Shown piece by piece: positions 22,714 through 34,908 of a stretch of DNA of 64,000 bases (position 1 is its first letter; each line of letters begins with the position of its first letter). The position numbers were made by a program, and so were the translations under genes. This DNA is from Fremontodendron californicum. Taxonomy: Eukaryota > Streptophyta > Magnoliopsida > Malvales > Malvaceae. A model generated the notes under the pieces. That model saw only the letters and a list, made by a program, of their open reading frames with translations. It was not told the origin of the DNA and searched no databases. The stretch covers positions 930,001-994,000 of the forward strand of contig JAULJL010000038.1 in NCBI GenBank assembly GCA_030761205.1, read 5' to 3'.

Positions 22714-25700
22714 CTATTTAAGTGGTTTATGTAATTGTAATATATCTATGTTTAATATATATATGTAATTGTAATATATCTATGTAACTTGTTTAATTGT
22801 AATGTATCTATGCGAAATTTAAAAAGAGTTTCTTCGCTCTCGAATTTGCATAATTATTGTATTACATTACAATTACATAGATATATTACAATTACTTAAA
22901 TATATTACAATTACATAGATATATTACAATTACTTAAAACATTAGAATTACATAGATATATTACAATTATATAGATACATTACAATTACATAGATATATT
23001 ACAATTACATAGATATATTACAATTACTTAAAACATTAGAATTAAATTGATATATAACAATTACATAGATACATTATAATTATATAGATATATTACAATT
23101 ACATGCATAGATATATTACAATTACATAATATATTAAAATTACATAGATATATTCAATATGTAATTGTTATATATCTATGTAATAGTAATATATCTATGT
23201 AACTGTAATATATCTATGTAATTCTAATATATCTATGCAATATATTTATGTAATTGTAATATATCTATGTAATTGTAATACAACTATGCAATTATAATTA
23301 CATTAATCATATGTAATATATCTATGTAATTCTAATATGTAATATATCTATGTAATTCTAATATATCTATGTAATTGTAATTGTAATTGTAATATATACA
23401 TTTCATTAATCATATGTAATATATCTATGCAATTGTAATATATCTATGTAATTGTAATATATTACATGTAATAGTAATATATCTATGTAATTGTAGTTGT
23501 AATATATACATAAATATATCTATGTATCTATGTAATTGTAATTGTAATTGTAATATATACATAAATATATTATATGTAATATATCTATGTAATTGTAATA
23601 TATCTATGTAATTGTAATACATCTATGTAATTGTAATATATCTATGTAACTTGTTTAATTGTAATGTATCTATGCGAAATTTAAAAAGAGTTTCTTCGCT
23701 CTCGAATTTGCATAATTATTGTATTACATTACAATTACATAGATATATTACAATTACTTAAATATATTACAATTACATAGATAAATTACAATTACTTAAA
23801 ACATTAGAATTACATAGATATATTACAATTATATAGATACATTACAATTACATAGATATATTACAATTACATAGATATATTACAATTACTTAAAACATTA
23901 GAATTAAATTGATATATAACAATTACATAGATACATTATAATTATATAGATATATTACAATTACATGCATAGATATATTACAATTACATAATATATTAAA
24001 ATTACATAGATATATTCAATATGTAATTGTTATATATCTATGTAATAGTAATATATCTATGTAACTGTAATATATCTATGTAATTCTAATATATCTATGT
24101 AATATATTTATGTAATTGTAATATATCTATGTAATTGTAATACAACTATGCAATTATAATTACATTAATCATATGTAATATATCTATGTAATTCTAATAT
24201 GTAATATATCTATGTAATTCTAATATATCTATGTAATTGTAATTGTAATTGTAATATATACATTTCATTAATCATATGTAATATATCTATGCAATTGCAA
24301 TATATCTATGTAATTGTAATATATTACATGTAATAGTAATATATCTATGTAATTGTAGTTGTAATATATACATAAATATATCTATGTATCTATGTAATTG
24401 TAATTGTAATATATACATAAATATATTATATGTAATATATCTATGTAATTGTAATATATATATGTAATTGTAATACATCTATGTAATTGTAATATATCTA
24501 TGTAATTCTAATAATATATGTAATTGTAATATATCTATGTAATTGTAATATATTTATGCAATTATAATATATCTATGTTAGTGTAATATATCTATGTAAT
24601 TGTAATATATTTATGTAATTGTAATATATATATATCCAATGTATCTATGTAATTCTAATATATCAATGTAATTCGAAAACATTATATATTACATGTATTT
24701 AATATATCTATGTAATTATAATTGTAATATATCTATGTAATTGTAATATATCTATGTAATAGTAATACATATCTATGTAATATATCTATGTAACATAGAT
24801 ATATATTAATGTAATTGTAATAAATATATATGTAATTGCAATTATCTATATCTATGTAATATATACTACATTTATATCTATGTAATTGTAATATATCTAT
24901 GTAATTATAATATATATATATGTAATTGTAATATATCTATGTAATATATTTTTGTAATTGTAATAAATCTATGTAATTGTAATATATATCTATGTAATTG
25001 TAATATATCTATATATAATTTATCTATGTATTAGATGAATGTGTAATATATCTATGTAATTTTAATATATCTATGTAATTGTAATATATCTATGTATAAT
25101 ATATGAATGTGTAATAGATATATAATTGTAATTACATAGATATATTACAATTACATAAATATGTTACAATTACATAGATATATTACAATTACATAGATAC
25201 ATTACATATATGTAATTGTAATATATCTATTATAATATATTACAATTACAATTACATGTATATTACAATTACAAGTACATAGATATATTACAATGTATTA
25301 CACAAATATATTACAATTACTTAAATATATTACAATTACATAGATATATTACAATTACATAGATATACTACAGTTACATAGATATATCTATGTAATTGTA
25401 ATATATTTGTGTGATTGTAATATATCTATGTAATTGTAATATAATGGTGAAATTTTATTTATTATCTATGTAATTGTGTTAATGTATTATATCTATGTAA
25501 TTGTAATATATTATCTATGTAATATATCTATGTAATTGTAATATCTATGTAATATATCTATGTAATTGTAATATATCTATGTATCTATATAATTGTATCT
25601 ATGTAATATTACAGAGATATGTTACATAAATATATTACAATTATATTATAATATAATTACATAGATATATTACAGTTACATAGATATATTACATAGATAC

Positions 25701-26049
25701 ATTACAATTACATAGATGTATTACAATTACATAAATATATCTATGTAATTGTAATATATCTATGTAATTGTAATATGTCTTTGTAATTGTAATATTATAT
25801 ATCTATGTAATTGTAATATATCTATGTGATTGTAATGTATCTATGTAATATATGTAATTTTAATATATTTATGTAGTATATCTATGTAATTGTAATATAT
25901 ATATATATATATCTATGTAATATATCTATTGTATATATGTAATATATCTAAGTAAATGTAATATATCTATGTAATTGTAATATATCTATGTAATTGTAAT
26001 ACATCTATGTAATTGTAATATATCTATGTAATTGTAATAATATATGTAA
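22714..26049. repeat. AT-rich 19-bp minisatellite array 5
   Basis: About 3.3 kb of the 19-bp unit and variants in both orientations. It includes a tandem duplication with an 862-bp period (22785-24500) and is partly repeated at 52361-53560. Frames such as 23425-23622 and 24287-24478 are translations of the repeat and not genes. Confidence 0.85.
22785..24500. repeat. 862-bp tandem duplication in the AT array
   Basis: The non-satellite marker TGCGAAATTTAAAAAGAG occurs at 22811 and again at 23673, exactly 862 bp apart, followed in both by 'tttcttcgctctcgaatttgc'. Flanking satellite variants stay in register to about 24440, with a few small indels. The two copies look almost identical, so the duplication is young compared with the array. 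Confidence 0.85.
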
Positions 26050-26405
26050 CCTTGGTGTCTCAAGTTTGAAAGGCTATATGCTATAGGATAGGCTTGGCTA
26101 GACCGGAGCGCTCAGACCGACTAGACTGACCTGAGCGCCTAGACCGTCCGGACTGTCCGGACCGCCTAGATCGACCTGCTGGGCTAGGCTAGGCTTGGCT
26201 TGGCTAAACTTGACTAGCCTTGGCGTCTCAACTTTGAAAGGCTATAAGCTATAGGCTAGGCTTCGCTTGGCTTGACCAACCGACCATCCGGACCGTCTTG
26301 ATCAATCGGACCGCTCGGACCGACTGGACTACCAGAATTGACCTCACCGCCCGGACCGCCCAAATCGATCGAATCGATCAGATCGCCCGGACCGTCCAGA
26401 TAATA
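26050..26405. repeat. GC-rich island, 9-bp-period CCGGACCG repeat
   Basis: About 355 bp of high-GC DNA sits inside AT satellite. Two units of about 170 bp each begin with CCTTGG[T/C]GTCTCAA[G/C]TTTGAAAGGC (26042 and 26218). They continue through GGCTAGGCTTGGCT steps and end in runs of GACCGTCCG-like 9-mers. A related unit is at 48552. It is rich in CpG and in self-complementary CCGG cores. No long open frame is present, and I do not recognise the family. Confidence 0.75.
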
Positions 26406-26560
26406 CATCAGGCTTTTCTATAATTGTAATATATATATATATATATCCAATGTATATATATATTACATAGATTTTTTAAATATATTACAATTGTAATATA
26501 TATCTAATGTATACATGTTTTTAGTAATTGTAATATTTCTATGTAATTGTAATATATCTT
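26406..26560. repeat. AT-rich minisatellite array 6 (short)
   Basis: About 155 bp of the 19-bp type unit with (TA)n runs between the GC-rich island and an unassigned block. Confidence 0.75.
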
Positions 26561-27120
26561 GATCTGGTCCTAAGTAATATTACCATTATAATCTAACTTG
26601 TTCTTTAAAAGGAAAAGCTTTAGGCAAAAATATATAGAAAAGATGGGATTCATTAAAATATATAGAATATTATTATTAATAAATTTTTTATATTAAAATA
26701 TAAATATAATTTTAAATATGTGTAAACAAAATAGTTACCTATTATTCTCTTATATATAGATTGCATGGCACAACAAGGTTTTTTTATTACAATCATTTCC
26801 TAATTTTTTCTTTAGAATTACCCATATCTTAAACAGTTAAACATTAACAAAGCATGAATCTTTTTTCTCTAATCATTAAGTCTATTGCAATGAAGGCAAT
26901 GGCTATTCCATTCTATTAGTATGTTTGGTAGGTTAATATGAATGTAGGAATGGAAAAGAAAAATAGCTCATTGATAATAATACCCTTTAATGTAAAATTA
27001 ATAATATATTATTTACTTAATTTATTTTATTAATATTATTTTACATAATTTTAGCTTATTAATATTATTTACTCAAATTTTGTTATATCAAAATTATTAT
27101 TTTATAAATTAATAAAATTT
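26561..27120. other. unassigned AT-rich block, no gene seen
   Basis: This 560-bp block is not built of the satellite unit and does not match the LTRs or CACTA pieces in this window. It has no open frame of note. The block 'aatggctattccattc' near 26900 and 'ggaatggaaaag' near 26950 form a short inverted pair, as in some small DNA transposons, but no terminal repeats or target duplication could be fixed. Confidence 0.4.
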
Positions 27121-27706
27121 TTATATCTATGTAATTGTAGTATATCTATGTAATATGTCTATGTCTATGTAATTGTAATATTTATCTATGTAATTGAAAT
27201 ACATCTATGTAATTGTAATACACCTATGTAATTGTAATATCTATGTAATATATCTATGTAATTGTAATGTATCTATGTAATTATAATATGTCTATGTAAT
27301 TGTAATATATTTATGTAATTATATCTAAGTAATTGTAATATATCTATGTAATTGTAATATATCTATGTAATAGTAATATATCTATGTAATTGTAATATAT
27401 CTATGTAATTCTAATATATCTATGTAATTGTAATATCTATGTAACTGTAATATATTTATGTAATGTATCTATGTAATATATCTATGTAATTGTAATATAT
27501 TTATGTAACTGTAGTATATCTATGTAATTGTAATATATATATATATATATATATATGTAATTGTAATATATTTATGTAATTATAATATATTACAATTACA
27601 TAGATATATTAGAATCACATAGATATATTACAATTACATAGATATATATTACATAGATAATTGTAATATATCTATGTAATTGTAATACATCTATATAATA
27701 TATGTA

Positions 27707-27737
<31 letters not shown>

Positions 27738-27890
27738 ATTGTAATATATGTAGATATATTTATGTAATTGTAATATATATTTGTGTAATTGTATAACTAT
27801 AATAGTTTATCTATGTAATTGTAATATATATAATTGTAACTACACCATTACTCGTAATATATCTATGTATTTGTATATATATATCTAACT
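27121..27890. repeat. AT-rich 19-bp minisatellite array 7
   Basis: About 770 bp of the 19-bp and 13-bp units, mostly in one orientation, with an inverted stretch at 27590-27650 and (TA)n runs near 27536-27557 and 27711-27735. Confidence 0.85.
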
Positions 27891-27929
27891 TGACCAGCCT
27901 TGATTTCTTTGTATATACCTTGGTGTTAA

Positions 27930-29469
27930 TATATCTATCTTGATAGTAAGGAATTTATTGCTTAAGATAAATATAGTACTAAATGATGGTTATGGATTAT
28001 GAAAATCTTTAAGGCATGGAGTACTAGAAAGGAATTTGATAAGGACATGAATATGGAGTTGAATTTTGGAGAAAATGATTATTGAAATGATATTAAAAAT
28101 TTGGGATATGTTGTTTTGATTATGAGAAATTAGTATTGACCTTGAGGGAAGATTATGAGATTTAAGTTGCATTCATAATTGTGTAATGCTTTGAGTATGT
28201 ATAGATACTAATTATCGTTAATCTCTAGGCCACGTAGATCCGACGTCACCTGTGGGTCCCGAAGTTTCAGATCGAGGTGTACAGTGAGATCATCTCAAGG
28301 ATTGTGAGTAGACGACAACTATAGTTATTTGAAATTTCTTTAATTATAATTATAATTTTTTAGCATGATATTTATTTTACGTATTAAAGGTATATCCGAT
28401 ATATAATCATATGAATTGATTTGTTATTAAAGTACATTTATTTCAAGAAATATTATATCAAGTAAGTTGGTTGATTTATGAAATATGATTATACATAGAA
28501 TTTGACGTACATGGTTTTGGCTCCACCTGACTTAATGTATGAGATTATACCCTTGATCGGAATACGGGAGCTGCGTGCTACGCCTTTGTGGCGGGAGCCA
28601 CCTCCAGAGTCTCAATTTCGTGATATTAGACTGGGGTATGGGAGCTGCGTGCTACGCCTTTGTGGTGGGAGCCACCTCCAGAGTCCCTATCCCGTTATAT
28701 TTGCCTTTTGGGGGCACATTATAGCGACACATATGCCTTTGGGGCGTCCTATGGTGGTATTGGCCTTTGGGGCCGGCTACTAGTATGCCTACATGGATAT
28801 TGCCTGGTTATTTCATGGATGTACTCTTGTGCATGACAGAAAGTTGGAGCCCAATTATACGAAACTTGATTTACCTTACAGATTTTATACATTGATTTGG
28901 TATTATAATACTGATATACATTTGAAAACTTTGCTACATCTTCGAATTATTCATTATGGTTTTACTATTATTTATTTTGAAAACGTCTATTATGTTTTAA
29001 AGGATTATAATCATAGTTTTCAAATGTTTTAAAAGTTGTCTACTCACTGAGATATTCATATATCTAACCTTTTCATATTCTCATTTTCAGGTGACATTTA
29101 GGTGTCGGGATTGCAACCTTCCTCTATTCTCTGCTTCAAATAGTATTTTGACGTGGTGGGCATCATACTAAGAATTTCTTGAAGTCTTGATCTTTTGATA
29201 TTTTTATCTAGTAAACCTTGCTGAGATAGGTTTACTTTTGGATATATTATATATATTTGAAGATATGAGACAATAGATCAGTATGTTTTGACTTGAGCAT
29301 AAATTGATCATGGATAATTTTTGAATATGCTTGGATATATGTGATAATAGTATTAAAAAATACTACTGGTTGAGGATATGAATTGAGTGTTATTTGCAGG
29401 AGGGTTATAGTTGAAATAGAAAGGAAACTCTGCCGGATTTTAGGTATATTATCCGGACAGGGTGTTAGA
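27930..29469 (+). repeat. Tekay-type LTR fragment, 3' two-thirds
   Basis: This matches 38040-39638 of the nested element's LTR in the same orientation: 'aaggaatttattgc' at the start, then 'ccacgtagatccgacgtcac', the 'gctgcgtgctacgcc' repeats, and 'ttatccggacagggtgtta' at the end. The last bases read AGA instead of ACA. The first 870 bp of the LTR are missing and AT satellite abuts both ends. It carries two GC-rich subrepeats where the nested element has three. No primer site follows, so it is a truncated solo LTR or debris. The frames at 28502 and 28793 recur in the LTRs and do not look like genes. Confidence 0.85.
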
Positions 29470-31235
29470 ATATAAATGTAATATATCTATGTAATTGTAA
29501 TATATTTAATATTGGAATATGTATATGTAATTGTAATATATCTATGTAATTGTAATATCTATGTAATTGAAATACATCTATGTAACTGAAATACATCTAT
29601 GTAATTGTAATATATCTATGTAATTGTAATATATCTATGTAATTGTAATATATCTATGTAATTGAAATACATCTATTTAATTGAAATACATCTTTGTAAT
29701 TGTAATATATCTATGTAATTGTAATATATCTATGTAATTATATACATGTAATATCTATGTATCTATGTAATTCTAATATATCTATGTAATTATAATATAT
29801 CTATGTTATTGTAATATATTTATGCAATTGTAATATATCTATGTAATTATAATATATCTATGTAATATTACATAGATATATATATATATATTACATGTAT
29901 TTTAATTGTAATATATCTATGTAATTGTAATATTATCTATGTAACTGTAATGTATCTATGTAATATATCTATGTGATTGTAATAGATATTACATAGAAAT
30001 ATATATTACAATTACATAGATATATTACAATTATATAGATATATTTCAATTACATAGATGTATTGCAATTACATAGATGTAGTTCAATTACATAAATATA
30101 TTTATTACAATTACATAGATATATTACAATCAGATAGATATATTACATATAATACATAAAATTACATACATATAATTACATAGAAGATAATATATCTTTG
30201 TAGTTGTAATATATCTATGTAATTGTAATATATCTATGTAATATTACATAGATACATTATTAATTGTAATATATTTATGTATTTGTAATATATCTATGTA
30301 ATTGAAATATATCTTTGTAATATGTCTATGTAATTGTAATGTATCTATGTAATATATCTATGTAATTGTAATGTATCTATGTAATATATCTATGTAACTG
30401 TAGTATATCTATGTAATTGTAATATATATATCCAATGTCTCTATGTAATTCTAATATATCAATGTAATTCGAAAACATTATATATTACATGTATTTTAAT
30501 ATATCTAATGTGTAATTGTAATGTATCTATGTAATTGTAATATATAATATAATATATCTATATAATTGTAATAATATATCTATGTAGTTTTAATATATCT
30601 ATGTAATTGTAATATATCTACGTAATTGTAATGTATCTATGTAATATATCTACATAATTGTAATATATCTATGTAATTGTAATGTATCTATGTAATATAT
30701 CTATGTAATTGTAATATATCTATGTAACTGTAGTATATCTATGTAATTGTAATATATATATATATATATGTTACATATATATGTAATTCTAATATATCAA
30801 TGTAATTCAAAAAAATTATATATTACATGTATTTTAATATATCTAATGTGTAATTGTAATGTATCTATGTAATTGTAATGTATCTATGTTACTGAAAACT
30901 TTAGATATATAATTATAATGTATCTATGTAATTATAATGTATCTATGTAATTGTAATATATCTATGTAATAGTAATATATCTATGTAATTGTAATATATC
31001 TATGTACTTGTAATATATTTATGTAATATAAATATCTATGTAATTGTAATATATTTGTGTAATTGTAATAAATGTATGTAATTGTAATATATACACAAAT
31101 ATATTACAATTACATACATATATTACAACTAAATAGATATATTACAATTACATAAATATATACAATTACATAGATATATTACACAATTGATCCATTAATT
31201 GACTCAAGTACATAGATATATTACATAGATATATT
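29470..31235. repeat. AT-rich 19-bp minisatellite array 8
   Basis: About 1.77 kb of the 19-bp unit, mainly in the ATGTAATTGTAATATATCT orientation, with inverted stretches near 29985-30190 and 31095-31240. A segment including 'ccaatgtctctatgtaattc' and 'aattcgaaaacattatatattacatg' near 30430-30490 repeats with changes at 30780-30830 and recurs near 24640-24690. Confidence 0.85.
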
Positions 31236-32345
31236 AAATTTAGTATTTCAATGGTCTAGAAAATCAAGAAAGTGCAAGAGTTGGTGCTCAAGAGCAACCT
31301 CAAGAAGCTATATTTCAAGCTTTATCTCTTCAAACATTCCTTTCTTTTCTAAACTTTTCTTTTTTGCTTTCAACCAAGGAGAGAAAAACAAAGTAAAAAC
31401 TAAAAGAACTCAGCAAAATGAAGATGAAAAATGAATTTTCTGCCCCCCTACAAAGAACTGGCCGAATCCCCCTATAATGCTCCAAGATGTTGTCATTTTT
31501 TTGTAACCAATTTTCCATCAAATGGCTAATAATTCAAGGTGAAAAAATCATGAAATTACCACCTTTAGATTAGCATCTCAGCTCTCTCAAATTACAGCTG
31601 TTCAAGAATAATGTTGACATCTCTCTTGGCCTATGTGGCTTAATCACCATGGCTTGATCAAAGAGAATCTCTAACTAACTCTTGATTTTTAGCCATTTGA
31701 TTGAAAAATCAGAAGCTTCCTCCTTCCTTTGGGCCTGGGCAGGCCAGCACTTCTCTTTTCCAGCCCAACTCTGATTTTTTGAAAGGCCCAAAGAAGCCCT
31801 TTTCGGTTGCTTGGGTGAAATGACCGTTTTGCCCCCCGGATGCAAATAAATACCAAACGGACTCCAAATTCAATTTTTATTTTTTTAATACTTCCAAAAT
31901 AATAAAATATTGAGTTCTGGAAGTTTTCAAAATTATCAGGGTCCGTTTTCTATTTATTTGGATTTTTTCTTCCAAAAATGCCCTTTTATGCCCATACATT
32001 TTATCATTTTTTAAACGAGCTCCAAATCAAGATTTTTCTTCACCAATCTCTTCAAAATAATTAAAAAGTGTTATCTGGAAGTTTTCATAATTTTTGGAGC
32101 ACATTTGGTATTTTTTCGGGATTTATCGGCTTGAATTACTACATAGGAGGCCTGGATTTGGTCATTTTGCAAACGAACTCCGAATCAAGATTTTCTTTTG
32201 CCAATATCTTCCAAATAATTTAAAAATGATATTTGCAAAATTTCAGAATTTTTGGAGTCCATTTGCTATTTTTCCGGGATTTATCTTTTTGAATTATTGC
32301 ATAGGAGGCCCGGGATTTGGCCATTTTGCAAACGAACTCCGAAAT
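31236..32345 (-). repeat. Tat/Ogre-family LTR fragment
   Basis: In the same orientation as the solo LTR (sense minus), it corresponds to about 59780-60800. It shares the 'gggcaggccagcacttctc' block at 31738 and 'gcccttttcggttgcttgggtga' at 31796. The 31245-31640 part carries the alternative block also seen at 650-1050 and 34630-34830 in place of the solo LTR's 36-bp repeats and TATA box. The open frame at 32094-32474 is a reading of LTR repeats ('tttggccattttgcaaacgaactc' occurs twice) and runs into AT satellite. Confidence 0.8.
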
Positions 32346-32530
32346 TTTAAGTTATATCCATGTATCTATGTAATATTTATCTATATAAATGTAATATTAC
32401 ATAGATACATTGGATATATATATATATATTACAATTACACAGATATATTACATAGATGTATTACAATTACATAGATATATTAGAATTACATAACCGGCAT
32501 ATATTGTAATGTATCTATGTTATTGTAACA
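32346..32530. repeat. AT-rich minisatellite joint between two LTR fragments
   Basis: About 185 bp of the 19-bp unit in both orientations joins two LTR fragments whose order is reversed relative to the complete LTR. Confidence 0.8.
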
Positions 32531-34850
32531 TCCTTTAAATGACATGGAATATAAAATAATGCTATCATATAATATGCACGGAAACAAAAATGCAAATAAT
32601 AATGCATGAACATAGTATAGGCTAAATAATATAACAAAAAAATAATTAAATAAAAAGCATAGGATATCATGAAATATTCCAAATCATATAATAAACAATA
32701 TAACATAACTCAAAATCATAACAATATCATAGAAATTATCATAGCAAAAATCACATATTATATAAAATGCATAAATATGGAAAATGCAATGCATGAAAAT
32801 GTATTTTTTCCTTTAATTGAGGAAATCCGTATATCTAAAAAGATATCCGGCTACCTTAGGAAAATATGTCAAATTAAATATTCTAAAACCAAAATACTTT
32901 GTATTTGTTTGAAAACAATTTTGAAAAGCTTAGATTAAAAATAAAAACTGGACTAAACCCTTTTTTAAATAGCTCTAATTTCCTAAGTTTAAAATCCCGG
33001 ACTTGACCACCCTTAACCCGAGAGTTAAAAAATTATTTTTAGAGTTTAAAAAGGCTAAGAAACTACCCTAAGTCAGTAGCTAACATTCCTAATCAGCCCC
33101 CTCTAAGTAACTTAACCAAAACAGAAAAATGATTTTTCTTTAAATTCAATTCTGACTCCACTGTCCAGTTTTAAGCCACGATTTTTTACCCTATATTTCA
33201 AATTTCAAAAAAATCTAAAATTAATATTGGAGACTCAGGACATGTAAAACTACACGGGAAAAAATCGTCTTAATTTTCTGATTAAATATGAATGCCCAGA
33301 AAAATCGGGAAAGTATGAATACTCGGTGAAAAAAAACTGTTTTGCCAAAATACATTTTTTCCTTTGATAAATCATTTAAAAATCAAAGTAAAAATATTTA
33401 AGACTCATAAAATGATTCACAAACAGTAGCTAGGACTTTTTGAAAGTTAGATAAAAATTGGCTAAGTAAAAAAAAATCACAAAGGTAGAATAATCAATTT
33501 GACAAACTTTAATTTCCCACAAGTTTGCTCAAGAGAGCATGACTTTGAACCATTAATTGGCCTAAATCATTAGTCAAGTGGCATGAACATGAAATGCATG
33601 AAAAATTACAGCAAACATAGTGCATGAAATGCATGAGATTAAACCTAAATGTCATGAAAAATGCATGGCATCCATATAGTGACCTAGACCTAAATGAACT
33701 TGCATGATATTTAATGCAACCTAGGTCTAAAATGCATGAACATGCATGGCAAATAAACCTAACTTAATAACTAAAATATGCATGGCATTTTCACAAACAC
33801 AAAGCATGCTTAAACCAAAAACTCAAACAAATATCATGCAAATGCTAACCTGTCAACTAACATGGAAAGAATGCACATACAATGCAAAAATTCAAGGAGT
33901 GGCCGAATGGCCTATGTAACTAGCAAACATGGCATTTTCACAAACACTTGGTATACTAACATGCAAAACTAAATCAAATGTCATGCAAATGCAAAACCTA
34001 CTAACTAACATGGCAAAAATGCAACACACAATGCAAAACACATGGAGTAGCCGAATGGCCTCAAGCTCCAACAAGCATGGCATTTTTACAAACACTTGAT
34101 GGACTAACATGCTCAACTAAAATATAACACTCAAAACATGCAAACACAAAGTAGAAATACTAAAACCAAACAAGCATTTTCACAAACACTTGATATACTA
34201 ACATGCTCAACTAAAATATAAAACTCAAATCATGCAAACTCCACACAAGCATTTTCACAAACACTTGATATACTAAATCTAAAACACCAACAAATTTAAA
34301 CATTATGAAAACAGAAAATTCAAAATTCAAAAACATGATATTTAAATCATAAATGGCAACAAACAAAGCAACCAAATTAAAATATAACTCAAGTATATGA
34401 AGTAGAATAACACTTAAAACATCAAGATCAAAGAAAATAACATAAACATCTTGATAAAATAAACAAAACAGCAACTTAAATAAAGAATGTAGGCCATGCG
34501 GCCATGGTGACAAATTGTAAAAAAATTGTAAAAAATATATTTAAAAAAGAGATAAAGAAAGAACTTAAGAAGAAAAAAATAACATTTATTTAAAAAGGAA
34601 ACTCACCAAATAGTAATCAAAATAGCAAAAACAAGAATGGAAAATCAAAAAAGTGCAAGAGTTGGTGCTCAAGAGCAACCTCAAGAAGCTATATTTCAAG
34701 CTTTATCTCTTCAAACTTTCCTTTCTTTTCTAAATTTTTTCTTTTTGCTTTCAACCAAAGAGAGAAAAACCAAGTAAAAACCAAGAGAAATCAGCAAAAA
34801 TCAAGTGTGAAAAAAAAAATATGCCCCTTTCTAGTGCTTGATTTACTTTA
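32531..34850 (-). repeat. Tat/Ogre-family LTR fragment
   Basis: Collinear with solo-LTR 57890 to about 59780 plus the alternative block seen at 31245 and 650 (LTR sense minus). It includes 'ggctaccttaggaaaatatgtc', 'gagagcatgactttgaaccattaattggcc', a partial set of 93-bp-like repeats at 33780-34270, and 'gtaggccatgcggccatggtga' at 34488. Open frames at 33892 and 34211 (minus) lie over these repeats and are not convincing genes. Confidence 0.8.
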
Positions 34851-34908
34851 CAGATATATTAATTTGAAAACACCTAATTCCATTTCAAATCAGAAGAAGT
34901 ACTGAGTA
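34851..34908 (+). other. Tat/Ogre pre-gag leader fragment joined to LTR
   Basis: The segment 'ttccatttcaaatcagaag' onwards (34879-34911) is the complement of 16153-16186, just upstream of gag in the minus-strand element. Here it is fused directly to mid-LTR sequence, a join not expected in an intact element. It indicates deletion or template switching with a GGG overlap at the joint. Confidence 0.65.

Noticed and set aside
22714..24480. Possible CRISPR-like array of short repeats
   Set aside because: Units are contiguous variants without unique spacers, on a plant background; this is minisatellite.
28502..29032. Frames of 93 and 79 residues, with near copies at 38607-38961 and 45918-46272
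   Set aside because: They recur only because they lie in Tekay LTRs; reading frames differ between copies where the subrepeat number differs.
31330..32474. Frames at 31330-31521 and 32094-32474 as host exons
   Set aside because: Both lie in Tat LTR sequence also found at 738-950 and 60600-60990, with unequal frames; no splice or domain evidence.
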